DNA of 64,000 bases from Eutreptiella sp. 'Long Island Sound 2002' (GCA_964036045.1 OZ038379.1:113797604-113861603), one strand, 5' to 3'. Counted from the stretch's first letter, positions 44,420 to 55,497 are shown. Numbers and translations: made by a program. The notes: generated from the letters alone by a model not told the origin.

Positions 44420-47400
44420 CCGTGGTAATGAGTCTTCACCCCGCGGGGTATGTGTGTAGTTCTAGGGGGTCACCTCAAAAACCCGAGGGCCAGGGCCGGG
44501 GCAGGAGGTTGTGGGAGAGCAACAGTAACCGGAAAGCTCGGTCCAACTTTCCTTTAGAGGAGGGCAGCGGGCCTATACTTGGAATGTCCCTGGTGACAGT
44601 TGCTTGTGGCGAGGGGAGAGGTGGTAGTCGACCGCATGCAGCATGTGGCGTCCCCATTGGGGCAAGAAAAACTGCTACTCAACCGGCCTGTAGGAAATTT
44701 GCCACCCGCGGGCCGTTGGAGTGTGGTGCATCCTTCGACTTTTCTCCTGCCCGCAAATTCGGTGGACTAGCGCTTCTTGGCACATGATACCTGCATACGC
44801 TTGAACCTGTGCCGCTAGCGTAAGCGTTAGACGCCACAAAATCCGGCCTCCTCGGAGAAGTTGGCTGTGCACCTCGTGAGCTGCGCGGAGACAAATGGCG
44901 TGGACTATTGCCACAATCCAAGAGAACCTGCACCATATCTTGTTCCTTATCCACAAGCCCCAGGGGGGGATAGGTAGGGCGTGCCACACGTAGGAGTGGC
45001 CGCTAGCTCAATTTGGTCTCGTGGCTCCTTTGACTCGGCAAGAAGAGCCCGCCGCTGCCCGGTCGCCATCGTATATGGCATGCCATAGGCTTGCGCGCCC
45101 GAGACAGAGGCCGATTGCTGATACGATACATGGGACGTGGTGTTGTTGTGAATACCGAGCATCTTCGGTTGAGGTGCATCCGGCCCCACTCCGTTAGTGG
45201 TTGATGTGTTTGGTATCTCGTGGGCCATCCCAGGTGCACTAGGTGCCAACGGGTCGCACGAGCGTTGGGGGCACAATAATAGGGGGTGCAAGATGATGTA
45301 TTATCCTGTGTGTTGAGTAACATTTGGTGGGCCGCGACTCATGCGTCACATTCTGTGACATTTTGCGCTGTCCGTCGATGCTCTTTTGGTTGTAGGGCCA
45401 ACTCAGCCCCATGCTATTTGCCCTAGCTCAAAGCGTCACCAGTCTACGGCATTAACTTCGGCCGGATGAGACGGTAAGAACTTCTCGCGAAAGGCTGATG
45501 ATTCCATGCCACTTCACACGCTATCAAACTGCATTTCACCGGGGACGGGTCCATGCTGACCATGTTTGCAGCCGCTGCGCAATCTTGATGTCTATGCGGT
45601 ACCACATACGTATTCTTCCCGAAAAGACGGTTCCTAGAATATGTGCTAAAGCAGTTAAAAGCCCAAAGCAGCGTGGCATCTTTCGGGATGACATTTTTTG
45701 GCAGTCCAAAGGGGGCTTTGATTCAAGGTAGTCCCTCCAACAAATTGCGCGGTTGCCTGTTTTCATCTGCAGTCCCCTATTGACAAGCATGGCGGGACGC
45801 GAAGCTTACCGTGTGATGCCTAGCAGAAGTTTCAAAACGAATCTGCCATTCTGCGAAAGGCGCCCGGACAATTCAGCCACTTGGTCTTCCCCTTGCAGGG
45901 TAACCACACGCTAGTATCGCAAATGGGGGACCCTGGTGGTGAAGATGTGCTTCAAGTGGGGTGCTCCGGGAATTTCTGCGTAGTCCCTGATTTTCTTGTG
46001 CAGGCTCGCGGCGAGCTCAAAGAAAACGTCCTCAGGACCTTAGACACTGCCTAAGCTCCCCCCAACTTTCCCAGGTTTACCTTGTAGTAAAACACCACTG
46101 TTTGTCGGATTCAATGTCCATAGAAGAGGCAACATATGGAACAAATAAGGGGTGAAGAACCACTCGGGCTCATAGTGCAAGCTTGTGCACAATAAGCAAA
46201 AAGCAACAAGCACATCGTAAACTTTCTCACAAGCGGCCAGCGCAAGCAAGATATTGGATGCACATTGCAGCATACTCCTCGTACATTTTTACGAGGAATT
46301 TTTCACCCATTACAATCCAAGTTTGTGCAAGATCATTTTGGTGGTCAGTAAGGGCAGTTGACGAATCAATTGACTTACACATGGTCGTAGTATGCCCTTA
46401 AAATTGTAAGGCCTTTGCGTGCCCTGGTTGCCACCCGTGCAACCCGTCTTCATTGCCGGCTTGCCAGCTCGGTGAACAACTCGGGCAATGGTGTGGGAGG
46501 GCTCATCTTGGATGATAAGAAATAAGATAGTGGAATGCTTGCACTCCCACTAGCACCATCGCGGCAACTCATCAGCATTTTGACATTAGATTAGGGTGCC
46601 ACACAGCCTCTGTGTCCTCCCTTTCTCCTAGCACTAGCGCGCGTGCTGACCTGCGGGGCGCTCGGGCTCCGGCACGAACACTCCTCCACTACCATGGGCG
46701 GAGGACATCGCCGTTGAACGTCATTGCAAGAGCGTAGAGGATAGGGCGTGGGGTGGGCGCCATGCTAGGCATCCTGACGGGGAGCGAGGGAGCACTCTTG
46801 GCTTGGCTTTGGGCCAACCGCGATTGTCAGCTGTGTACTTGCCCCGATGGAGAGCCTCTAGCCTAGCGGACGGCTTTGCGCATTTCCCTCTGTTGTACAA
46901 GAGGGCAAGGCACTGCGCCGGTGCACGAAGGAAGGGGGATGGGTCTGGGGGCTGCAGCCCTCTTTATACTACCAGGCGTGCGGCCATCGCCTGCCCCTAA
47001 TGACTACCCGTTAGTTCCATCATAGTTGTCTAGCCGTCAAGTTGGTTGACACCCACTGCTCCGTCTTTTGGGGGCTCGTCCTCGTAGCTCAAGCACAAGA
47101 TAGGGAAAATACCCCATGCCCGCCTGTATCATCACAACGGCAAGTTATGACCCTTTGCTTGACCGCTCTGCTTGAGTGCCCCTATTCCCCCGATGGATGC
47201 ATAGTACCATGTGAAAAAGAGGAGTAGTGCATGTTCGTGACTACAAGAGCGCTTGGCGATGGAATTGCTCTTAGTGTCTTGGGTAGGTGAGGGGGGCTGC
47301 AGGTACAAATGCAAAAAACTTGCATTGTGGGTACAAGACACTACCCGCACACACCGCATGCACACATGCATACACACACCACTCACTACAAAACCCGGCT

Positions 47401-48260
47401 CACAAAGTGAACTAAGACCTGGTAGAAACGAAAACAAACACGCAAGCACAAGAGAATGTAGACAAACAATTCGACAATGTGCCGCATCCCCGTGGGGCAT
47501 GTTCCTGTCAAATGCAGCAGGCCGAGACACGTTGAGGCCGTACAAGCAGAGCACAAACGCCGGCACCACCTGCCCCGGTGCCCCCTAAGAGCCTGAAAGG
47601 CTAGGGAGCAACCGCAAGGGTGGCACAACCTAAACAGGCACGATGGGGTGGCACAGAATGACGATACATGCGCCCGTCACCCGGCGCCTGGCAGGACCCC
47701 TTGGAAAGGCCACGACACAAAAGAGGGCCAAACAGTATATCCGTGCTGTTGACAATGAACACGTCAACCACGCAAAACACAGCACAAGAAACAAAGGCGT
47801 CGAGTATATCCAGGACCTGACATCAATATTGCGTATGGAACAGGCTGGCCACGGGGTACACTGCAGGCCGATGACGCTGGAGCCAAAGGTACGGCACAAC
47901 ACAGGGGCGTCCCCCGTTCCGTTCCAGGTAGTATACGTAATAACTTGAAACCCCCCCCATCCTAGTGTTTGTTTCCCCCTTGTGCTATCGGTGCTTGCTA
48001 CAAGGTTTTTCCCCGTCTGGGCTCCTTTGTTGGCCCTTGGTGCTCGTTCATTGTCGTTCACCTACACGAATGCCTCATCGTTGCAAAGGCACGAAGAGGC
48101 GTGGTGCACGTAAGCGAAGCAACATCTGATATGCGGGCCGCTGCGCGCCGCAAGACCGCCCGGATGCGGTTTTCAAGGACCAACTTCGTGCTGTTGTTGC
48201 CACGGTCCCAGTGCGTAGAATTTTGTTGGGCAACAGTTGCTGCCTTTGCGTGCACTCCAC
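44420..48260. other. Mostly unassigned
   Basis: 44.4-45.3 kb may be the 5' part of LINE E: minus frames rich in Pro, Ser and Arg without a motif. 45.5-48.3 kb has open frames up to 145 codons on both strands (for example 47,569-47,132 minus and 47,643-47,948 plus) and nothing I can name. CA-rich microsatellite-like sequence occurs near 47,345-47,390. Confidence 0.3.
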
Positions 48261-48265
48261 AGCCA

Positions 48266-49256
48266 CTAAAGTGGTGGGGTCCGACCTCCCGGCGCACGCG
48301 GCAGCGGATACCGCCGGGCTCGTTGGTGGATTGGCCGGCCACAGTATAACAGCCGAGGGGACCGGGAAGCTGAAGGAGCCGGGGGCATGATCCCCAGCGA
48401 TTCGTCTAGGGCATACGGCAAAAACACGCCATGAAACTCCGCCCCCTCACCTTTCGCCACCGCCCGAAGCCCTTCTTGCCCCGCTTGGGGTGGCACAAAG
48501 GGCGCCATGGGCACGCGCACTGTCCACAGTAACACGGTTTCCTGGTTCGGCAAAGACCACAATTCCCCTAGTCTATGTGCCGCCGCTTGTTGTGCCAATG
48601 AGAAATTAACCCCACAAATGGTCTTGCAACCTATTGATGGGGTCCTCCGGGATCGTCGAACCTCGCACCGAGTGGAAGTACAAAGTAAAACCGGGGCAAG
48701 AGGCCCACAAGTACTTGTAGTTCTTTAGCAGCCGCTGCTGATACCTCCTCCCTACCCCTGCCTTCCACCTAAATGGATTAGTGTTGGCGCATTGTCAGCG
48801 AAAAAGTGCGCCTCTTTAAACCCGACATTGAAAACAAACTTGTTGCCCCACAACACAGATTTCGCTTCTGTGCGCTCTTAATTGGGTGGTTGTTCCAACG
48901 GAATAATGGATCGGAATCCCGACCCAAGAGAAAACAGTGCGAAGAGGTGGACGCCTGCATCAAGCGCTGCATGCACGTACACCGACCAAGGACGCCTGCC
49001 CAATTCCCTTGGGAGGCAACGTCGACCTGCCGGCAACACCAACAAACATACCACACACACGGAACACAGAAGCCTGAGGGGAGCAAAGTATCGAGGGGGG
49101 GGGGGGTCTCCTAAGGACATGGGCCCAAACCCCCAAAGGGCGGACAATGCCCCAAGGAAGGCGTGAAGAACCAATGTGCGCGTCCCAAAAACTGCCACTA
49201 CCTCCGCACACTGCAAACCCCCACCGAAAGGGGAAGCCAAGGCACAAAATAGTGCC
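48266..49256 (-). pseudogene. RT-RNase H connection of DIRS-like element 2 (degraded)
   Basis: Directly after the RT, minus-strand SRLPWGIVRPLGVWAHVLRR aligns with LGFLHWQVRPLGVVCPF in DIRS-like element 1. Further on FKEAHFFADNAPT and SLAQQAAAHRLGELWSLPNQ sit where RNase H should be, but the catalytic pattern is not clear. A G11 tract at 49,096-49,106 lies inside. Confidence 0.35.
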
Positions 49257-49944
49257 TCAAGCACACTGCACTCTGCGCAAAATGCGCGCCTCCCCTCTAT
49301 CCAGGTCAACATCTTGCCCAAGCCACATCAAGCGCGGTACCGCCTCAAGCCTGCTTTTGAGAGTGATAACGGCGCCACCAGTGCGCAACGCGTCCACCGC
49401 GCTGAAGTGGGCACACAGCCGCCCCCGCCCCACAATCAAAACATCGTCTAAATAAATGAAAACCAACACTTCCACCGACCCGGCTTCCTCTATCAGCCAC
49501 TCCAAAAGCCTCTGGCACGAAATCAGGCGGTACTTCCAACTGAACGGAAGACACGGAGAAGCCAAGACCCCTCCCTCACCGTCGAAAATGAGCAATGTGC
49601 CCCACAAATCCTCTGGGAGGATCGGCCACCAAAAACAAGCACTTGGGTCCATGTGGCAAATGCACAGCTCACCGTCCTCCCCTCCAGCCGGCAAGGATAA
49701 AATTTCCCACACGGGCCTGAGACACTTCACCGTGCCAGAAAAAGAGGGAATAAAGAAGGACGAACCCTGCTACGACACTTGCGCCCCAAGGGCCAACACT
49801 TCCACTGACGGCACAGACAACTTCTCCGGCTTGTCTTTCATGGCCCTATTCACTAGGAATAGATTGACAATCAGGCTGCATTTTTCTGGCCTTTTCGGAA
49901 TCGCAAAGGCACCACCTTTCGGACCTGGGTACCCTGGTGGTTAG
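49257..49944 (-). pseudogene. Reverse transcriptase of DIRS-like element 2
   Basis: One minus frame with a single internal stop near 49,772. GGAFAIPKRPEKCSLIVNLF is followed by MDPSACFWWPILPED (motif A region), SPCLPFSWKYRLISCQ and FIYLDDVLIVGRGR, with catalytic YLDD intact. LMWLGQDVDLDRGEARI follows. The IPKxxEKxSLI..N, LPFxWKYxxxxCQ and YLDD set is typical of tyrosine-recombinase (DIRS-order) retroelement RTs and unlike the LINE RTs in this window. The same set, with YLDG, is in element 1. Confidence 0.8.
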
Positions 49945-49964
49945 GGGTACCACAAGATGTGATC

Positions 49965-50494
49965 TCATAGCGCACGCAGCAAAAGCACCGCCAGATCCGA
50001 GGGGTGGCCCAACTCGGAGAAGTGGTTAGTCGCAAGCGCTCCAAAAGAGCATGGCACATATCTCTGCCCAATGTCACATGGGATGCCAACACTCCCCACA
50101 AGAGCCGAATTGTGCCGCAACACCTCATTCCCAATCCGTTGCATCACTAATTTTGGGGATGTGGTGTCAAGTAAAAAGGACTCCCACACCCAGGGTCCAT
50201 CGATGAAAATGCCAGGGTGATGACATGCAAAAAATGTGGCTACTGGCGATCCGTGACCAGCTCGCAACCCCACTTCAGAATTTGCAGGAGGCAACGCTCC
50301 AGGAGCGCTAGCTAGGCCTTGAGGAAGCAGACACGGAGGACATCCAGCCAACTATTCCACTCGCCAGACCATACGCGCTCTCGCACCCGGTGACCCATCT
50401 TTGATCCTTCAGCAAAACACTGCTCTAGCAGCCTGAGCCACAAAGCTTGCCGGGCTTGTTGCCCTACGTCTGCACCTGACGGATGCGATCGCAC
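49965..50494 (-). pseudogene. Domain upstream of RT, DIRS-like element 2
   Basis: Minus-strand NHFSELGHPSDLAVLLLRAL resembles the L..HPD..LA..L..G segment that precedes RT in many DIRS-order elements. It is followed in another frame by RYEITS and the RT. It stops 87 bp from the 3' end of element 1 at 50,581, so element 1 lies just beside, or inserted into, this element. Confidence 0.4.
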
Positions 50495-50580
50495 CCGTCA
50501 TGTGGGCGCTGATCACAGCCTCTAGATGGCGATCGAGAGTGCTGGGGGACGGGGGGGGGTTCTTCATCCACGGCCCATGT

Positions 50581-50644
50581 TTGCCAAGGGGGTAGGAACA
50601 CACTGCACCGCAACAGGACAAATCATGTAACTCAGACCGGGTGT
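50581..50644 (-). repeat. B2 repeat (3' end of DIRS-like element 1)
   Basis: About 65 bp matching B1 at 51,090-51,154 with about eight differences; shared core ACAGGACAAATCATGTAACT. On the minus strand it ends in CTTGGCAAA, as B1 ends in CTTAGCAAA. Confidence 0.8.
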
Positions 50645-51031
50645 GCCATACACCGACAGTGCCATAGGGGACAGCGCTGCCCATAGTGTCGCACTCACTA
50701 GGGCCCGGAGGCGATAGTGACCGACATCTCTCCCCTAGGCGGGGGAAGACCAAACCAGACAAGCAGACAAATCCCAAACCCCCCGTGGGTGGGTGGGTGG
50801 GCAGACAATCACTGTCAAGCAACTGTACAACCCCTGCTCGGGACATAAACCTGGATAGGGGGGCGGCTTGTCGACATGCACAATCTCCGGAACCCCCGGG
50901 ACCTGCCCAACCCAGCTCGATGAAGCAACACAACCTGCCACAGGCACCCATCATGCTGTCGACTCAGCCCCCCCCCCCCCCCCGGAACCCGGTCAGCCTT
51001 CAACAGTCCCCCCCGTGGGTGGGTGGGTGGG

Positions 51032-51089
51032 CGGACAGAAAACTGCCTGAGAATGAAAAGGCAAACAATTGTGTGAGCACCAACAAGGG
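51032..51089 (-). repeat. A2 repeat (internal copy)
   Basis: 58 bp with three mismatches to A1 at 56,313-56,370; both contain CGGACAGAAAACTGCCT and GAATGAAAAGGCAAACAATT. It directly abuts B1. Between A2 and B2, a CCCGTGGGTGGGTGGGTGGG motif occurs twice (about 50,780 and 51,011) and there is a C16 tract. Confidence 0.85.
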
Positions 51090-51154
51090 TTTGCTAAGAG
51101 GGGAGGAATACACTGCACCAAAACAGGACAAATCATGTAACTCAGACTGGGTGT
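51090..51154 (-). repeat. B1 repeat (internal copy)
   Basis: 65-bp direct repeat of B2, joined without a gap to A2. The joint (minus strand CTCTTAGCAAACCCTTGTTG) is the predicted circle-junction sequence. Confidence 0.8.
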
Positions 51155-52079
51155 ACTATCCTCTAGGGCGGCCAAGCGACAAAAACTGCCGCGGCGCCGA
51201 GGTGTAGCACATCCCCAGAGGCATAGCACACACAGGGATCAAGGCAACGCTCCAAACAAGGTCACGACCAACAAGGAAGGGGAACAGTCCCCCTTCGCCC
51301 CCCCCGCATCCATGCACGACTCAATAAACCAAAGCAGGCTCGGCAAAATTCAAACCCAAAGATAAAGGGGCCGCCTCCTCCGTCGCCTCCACGGTGGGCA
51401 TTGCACCTAGGCCCACCGTGACGAGACCCCCGTGCACTTCCAGTATGCTACGATATCGATGTAGCGAGAAACCCATACCAAAACCACCAGCCTGAGGTCG
51501 CAGGCATACCGCGGGTAGGCAAACGACACGCTCCAGCCCCACACCAACATCAACACGCTCATGGGGTGGCTTGCGCCGTCGCCTCCACGGTTCGCGACGG
51601 CTCGTGATGACGAGCGCACTGCGGGGCCGGGGCCCCGTGCACCTTCAGGTATGCTCCTTCCCATCACAGACCCCAACAATAAGTAATCCTCCTAGATGGT
51701 ACCCAAGTATCTATCGACCAAAACACAAGAGCTACCCATAGCGGGCCGCCACAAGCCACACCGCGCCGGGCATCGAACCCCCGCCCCCCGCTGCCGGGGC
51801 CGCGGACGATACCATTGTACTATACCGAGGATACTCAGTACCTGCCACTCAAAATATTCGGCACGCTCCCGCACCACAGAAAAATCAACGGGGGCCACTC
51901 CATGCCCAATCCTACCCCCCCCCCTTGGCGCCCGTCCATCGAATCACGCAGGTACCACTACTCTGCCCCCGACTCAGTGCCCTGGCATAAGCACACGACC
52001 CCACGGAACTTGACCTTACCAGGCTGACACAGTAACTACTCATACACAACCCACGCCGTGCGCTCAACCCTGACACGAT
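51155..52079. other. Non-coding 3' part of DIRS-like element 1
   Basis: Lies between RNase H and B1. It contains a direct duplication about 200 bp apart (51,380-51,450 and 51,583-51,655; shared GTCGCCTCCACGG and CCCCGTGCAC) and the tRNA-like sequence at 51.77-51.84 kb. Confidence 0.5.
51768..51838 (-). tRNA. tRNA-like sequence (probably not functional)
   Basis: The minus strand starts TCCTCGGTATAGTACAATGG and ends GGGGGTTCGATGCCCG, resembling the TCCTCG..TATAGT..GG and GGTTCGAT..CC features of tRNA-Asp or tRNA-Glu. The acceptor ends and T-stem pair poorly, and I cannot fit an anticodon arm. A degraded tRNA or tRNA-derived fragment is likelier than a gene. Confidence 0.35.
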
Positions 52080-52551
52080 CCCCCCCAAAGTCCCCCTGGA
52101 GCCTGGACATCGGGTCCGCGGGCTGGAAACTCGACGGCACCTACAGAACCCGCACCAGAAGACCGGAACAAACAAGGCTGCGCGCCAAACCACGCAGGAC
52201 CGTCTGCTGGGCACCCAGGACACTTTTGGCCCTCAACTGCAAAAACTGGGCAATAGCCACCTCCAAATCACTGACCAAGGTTACCGTCGTATACCCTAGC
52301 GCCACCACCACTCTGAGCCCCCAAAACAGGGATTGCAGCTCAACGAGCCACTGGCTGTGCGCCCGCGACCGACGCGCAATGTAGGACCGCACCCCCAGGA
52401 ACTCCGAGAAACCCCCAATCCTCCGCGAGGGCCCATCATGGGCGCCATCCACAAAAAGCACCAGCCCAGGCCCCTCCCACCACCGACCCAGCAGGACAAG
52501 GGTAGCCCGCTGAAGCCCTAGCTCCATAGACATGGTTTGGATGCGGGCCAC
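52080..52551 (-). pseudogene. RNase H of DIRS-like element 1
   Basis: The minus frame reads GLVLFVDGAHDGPSRRIGGF (first Asp), SQWLVELQSLFWGLRVVVAL (Glu) and TVTLVSDLEVAIAQFL (second Asp). After an in-frame TAG at 52,138-52,140 it continues VPSSFQPADPMSRLQGDF, the VPS..NPAD..SR end of this RNase H type. It is in the same frame as the RT, separated by a TAG at 52,579-52,581. Confidence 0.8.
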
Positions 52552-52581
52552 TGGAGCACGCCAGGGCTCAGCTGCGACCGT

Positions 52582-53600
52582 CTACAATGCCAACAGGGAC
52601 TCAAGGACCGCCACCGGAGTGTGCTCCCCCCCCTCCTCCCGGAGCCAACAATAGGCCCCCGCCGCGAAGGGGCACACCACACCAAGAGGTCGAACCTGCC
52701 AATGCAGGAACCCCAAAAACGATTGCATGAGCCTCTTCTGGGACCGCCAGACCGCCAACCGGAGCCAGGCCACCAGCATCTGTAGGTGGGCCACCTCATG
52801 CGACCACACCATCCGAACTAGGAGGTCCAGCCACTTGCCCAAAAAAACCAACTGGGTGGCCGGTTCCAGGACACTCTTCGGGCTGACAATGAACCCCTCC
52901 TGCAGGGCAGTGACTGCATTACCCGTGTGATCCCGGACATATCTCTTACCATGATGAATCAAAAGAAAACCATCCAGGTAATGCACCAGGGGAATATCGC
53001 GGGGCTGCACCCTCCCCACGATCCGCGCCGGCGTTTGCTGGCAAATGAAGGGGCTATATTTCCAGCAAAATGGTAATCTGCCCAACCCCACCACCCTCCC
53101 ACTAGGACCGGATCGCAGGCGAAAAACCGTGCGTGCCAAATCTGGGAGCACAAAACTCGAAAAGGCATTCTTCAAATCAATATGGGTGCCATACAAGGGC
53201 ACCCCCGGGTAGAACGTGACCAGCAGTTTGCTTAAATGCTCCCATGACCTTGGCGAAAATCCCGGGGGGGGTGCATCCATCCAATCCATTTTGTTTAACG
53301 CAGCTGAGAATTAAAGAAACCTTCTCGGATGTTTTGGGAATGATGAAGGGCCAACATGTCGGGGGCAGGTCATCCGACAAATCATACATCAGCCACTGGC
53401 GTTTCCACTCCCCAACGAATTTGGTGACCTCATCCGATACCCAAGGGGGGGCCCCCGGCCTGGCGTTACCCCGACTGTCGACCCAGGGGGGTCTCCACAT
53501 CGAAGTCCCACAAACCCTGTCCATAGAAACCCGATGGTACCGCCTGCGCCCAAATATCCTCGGGGATGACGTGGCTGCCGACCGGACCCAAGCCATTCAG
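52582..53600 (-). pseudogene. Reverse transcriptase of DIRS-like element 1 (one frameshift)
   Basis: Segment 1 (53,596-53,177): WPFIIPKTSEKVSLILSCVK. Segment 2 (53,289-52,582): GTHIDLKNAFSSFVLPD (motif A), VGLGRLPFCWKYSPFICQQ, IPLVHYLDGFLLIHHGK (motif C with YLDG in place of YLDD) and LVFLGKWLDLL. The two overlap out of frame at a G8 tract (53,264-53,271); one indel there would join them. The Asp-to-Gly change should abolish activity unless it is a sequence error. Same family as the RT at 49.3-49.9 kb, which keeps YLDD. Confidence 0.85.
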
Positions 53601-54640
53601 CAGGATATCCGGGTTCACCTTACCAACCCTGGGGGTGGGGGAGGTGGTGACATGCAGTAGACCTCTCTAGTCCTCCCGCCTCATGCCCTTGACAGCCTTA
53701 ATCCTCGGCCGTGTCGAAGACACGATCCAGAAACAAGGTAAGCTGCTTAACAAGCACCCACGGGGTAACCCGCAGCTCTGCCGACAGCCACCCCAGGTTG
53801 GGGGGTGCAGGCCGTAAGGAACTCCAAAAACAGGGGGTCTTCCCAATCCCCACACCCCCCGATCCCACAACTCAGGCTGTGTGATAGGGTCACGGGGGGG
53901 GGGGGGCGAACAAGTCCTTCTAACCTGACAGCCAACCGCGCAAGGTCAGCCAAGCTGGGGGCCAGCAGGCCCGTCTCCTCCGCGATCTTCGGGCCAATAC
54001 GCCGACGCTTCGCTGGCGCTCCAGCCTGGGCACCGGCTCTGGCCACTCCAATGGTCCCAGCCACACCACCCCCACCGGCATGAGCCCCTCTCCTCTCCGT
54101 TGAAGGACCCAGCGCCAGCGGCGCGCGAGCCATGCGCGTCTGTAGACGCAGGGGACCGCCCACCACTCAAGAGGGCCCCCGCCATGCTTGGAGAACCGGG
54201 CCCGCGTCCGGCCGTCTCCCCATGTGACCCCCCTGACGCCGGCGTCCCTGGGACTTGGAGCGGGGTGTAGGGGTTCCGACGCGGGGGCCGAGGGCAAATG
54301 CGGACCCCTGCTTCGCAAGGCCGATCCGGCTGATCCCCCCCCCATCCTGAGGCCCGGAGCTGTCACTGGAGTTGACCGTAACAAAGGCTCCACCCACTCC
54401 CCTGGATCCGGGGGGGGTCGGGGGGGGAACACCAGTGGCGGGGGCTGTCGAGGGGGGTCCGTTGGCTTGAGCTCTTCCCGACAGTCCCCCCCCCCTGCGG
54501 CTTTGGGTACAGCGGGGGGGGGGGGGGGGTCCAACAGTTCCTCGGGCCAAGCTGGGGGGTGGAATGCCGCCGTCGGAAGGGGCGCAGCCTCCGCTGGGAA
54601 CATATTGGGGGCCCAGACCTCAGGGTGGGTAAGAACCCCG
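53601..54640 (-). pseudogene. Pro/Gly-rich region between recombinase and RT
   Basis: Minus frames here are Pro/Gly/Arg-rich. A stretch AGAPAKRRRIGPKIAEETGL then LLAPSLADLARLAVRLEGLV looks like a folded or helical segment with a basic cluster, possibly the RT protein's N terminus. Several C/G tracts (54,512-54,530 and others) make reading frames unreliable. The 387-codon minus frame 55,083-53,920 crosses recombinase and this region out of frame and I do not regard it as a gene. Confidence 0.35.
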
Positions 54641-54649
54641 GTTGCCCCC

Positions 54650-55497
54650 CCCCGACCCTGCCTCTGTAGGCAGTCGAAGAGGGCCCACGACAGCCGCGTC
54701 CTCAAACGCTGTTGCATACCGCACAGCGGTCCCGACACTGCGCCAACGTCCCCACCAGAGGAAGAACTGCATCTAGGGTCGGTGAGCGTAACACACACTG
54801 CTGCGACCCCTGCGCAGAGAATGCCAACGGCGGTGCCTCCAAGGCGTAGGGCCCAAGACTTCCAGGAACCTGTGCTGCAGCCATGCACTGCCTCCAGGAA
54901 ACAAGTGGTCATTAGGCAGCAGGCCCTTGGCCTCTGCCCAGCGAAGTAGGGCCTCACGATATCAATCCGCCCAGGGCGAGATAGGGCGAGACTGCCATCC
55001 CTCTTCACCAGTTTTGGAGTCCCAGAGCCGGGGCCACAGAGGGACTGACACATCCCCAATGCGGAGCCCAGACACTTCACCAACCCGCAGCCAAAGAACC
55101 CAGCTAAGCACTGCCACGCAAACTATAGGCAATGCACCAGGCTGAAGCTCAGCTCTCTCGACGAGGATGCACAAACCCTCTGGGGGCAGGTAGGGTTGCA
55201 AACCCACCTGAGACGCAGCTTGGGCAAAGCGCTTGTGCAGCTACTGTACCGTCGGCCTGATCAAGCCGAGGTCCTCAGCGGCCCGCACTACCGCACTGTA
55301 CCCCCGCAACGTGGACTCGCCTCCGCTCTGGCCGCCAAGAATCCTGCCAGTACCCTAGCCAACGACGCCTCTCCAGAGGCCTCCTGGAATTGCGCCATCT
55401 TGGCCAACGTCTGCGCATACGCTCTGCGGGTCCTAGCCCGCCACGATTGGGCGGCCCAAGCATCAGGACCGCTGGAGTCGTCCTCGGTCCCCAGCAT
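54650..55497 (-). pseudogene. Tyrosine recombinase of DIRS-like element 1 (frameshifted)
   Basis: Integrates the circular DNA without an integrase. N-terminal core-binding-like piece (55,497-55,288): SWRARTRRAYAQTLAKMAQF. Then in other frames LGLIRPTVQ-TAG-LHKRFAQAAS and VLSWVLWLRVGEVSGLRIGD (catalytic Arg I near 55,085), and after TGA YREALLRWAEAKGLLPND. Next comes WALRLGGTAVGILCAGV (HxxR box, with Trp in the His position), and FLWWGRWRSVGTAVRYATAF with the candidate nucleophile Tyr at 54,716-54,718. At least three frame changes. Box order and spacing fit the family well. Confidence 0.8.

Larger units (their letters stand above)
39445..45323 (-). mobile_element. LINE copy E (third family), broken
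   Basis: Minus strand, in order: unrecognised 5' stretch (45.3-44.4 kb), endonuclease (44.42-43.79 kb), RT (43.42-42.25 kb), RNase H C terminus (41.65-41.01 kb), then a Cys/His-containing stretch (40.3-39.4 kb). The RT motifs (GWDG, PLCPLLF, YMGD) differ from families A/B and C. Frames change often and C/G homopolymers of 15-17 nt lie in it. Confidence 0.65.

Noticed and set aside
53920-55083. 387-codon minus-strand frame
   Set aside because: It is out of frame with most of the recombinase motifs it overlaps and then runs through Pro/Gly-rich C/G-tract DNA; the supported signal is the recombinase in neighbouring frames.
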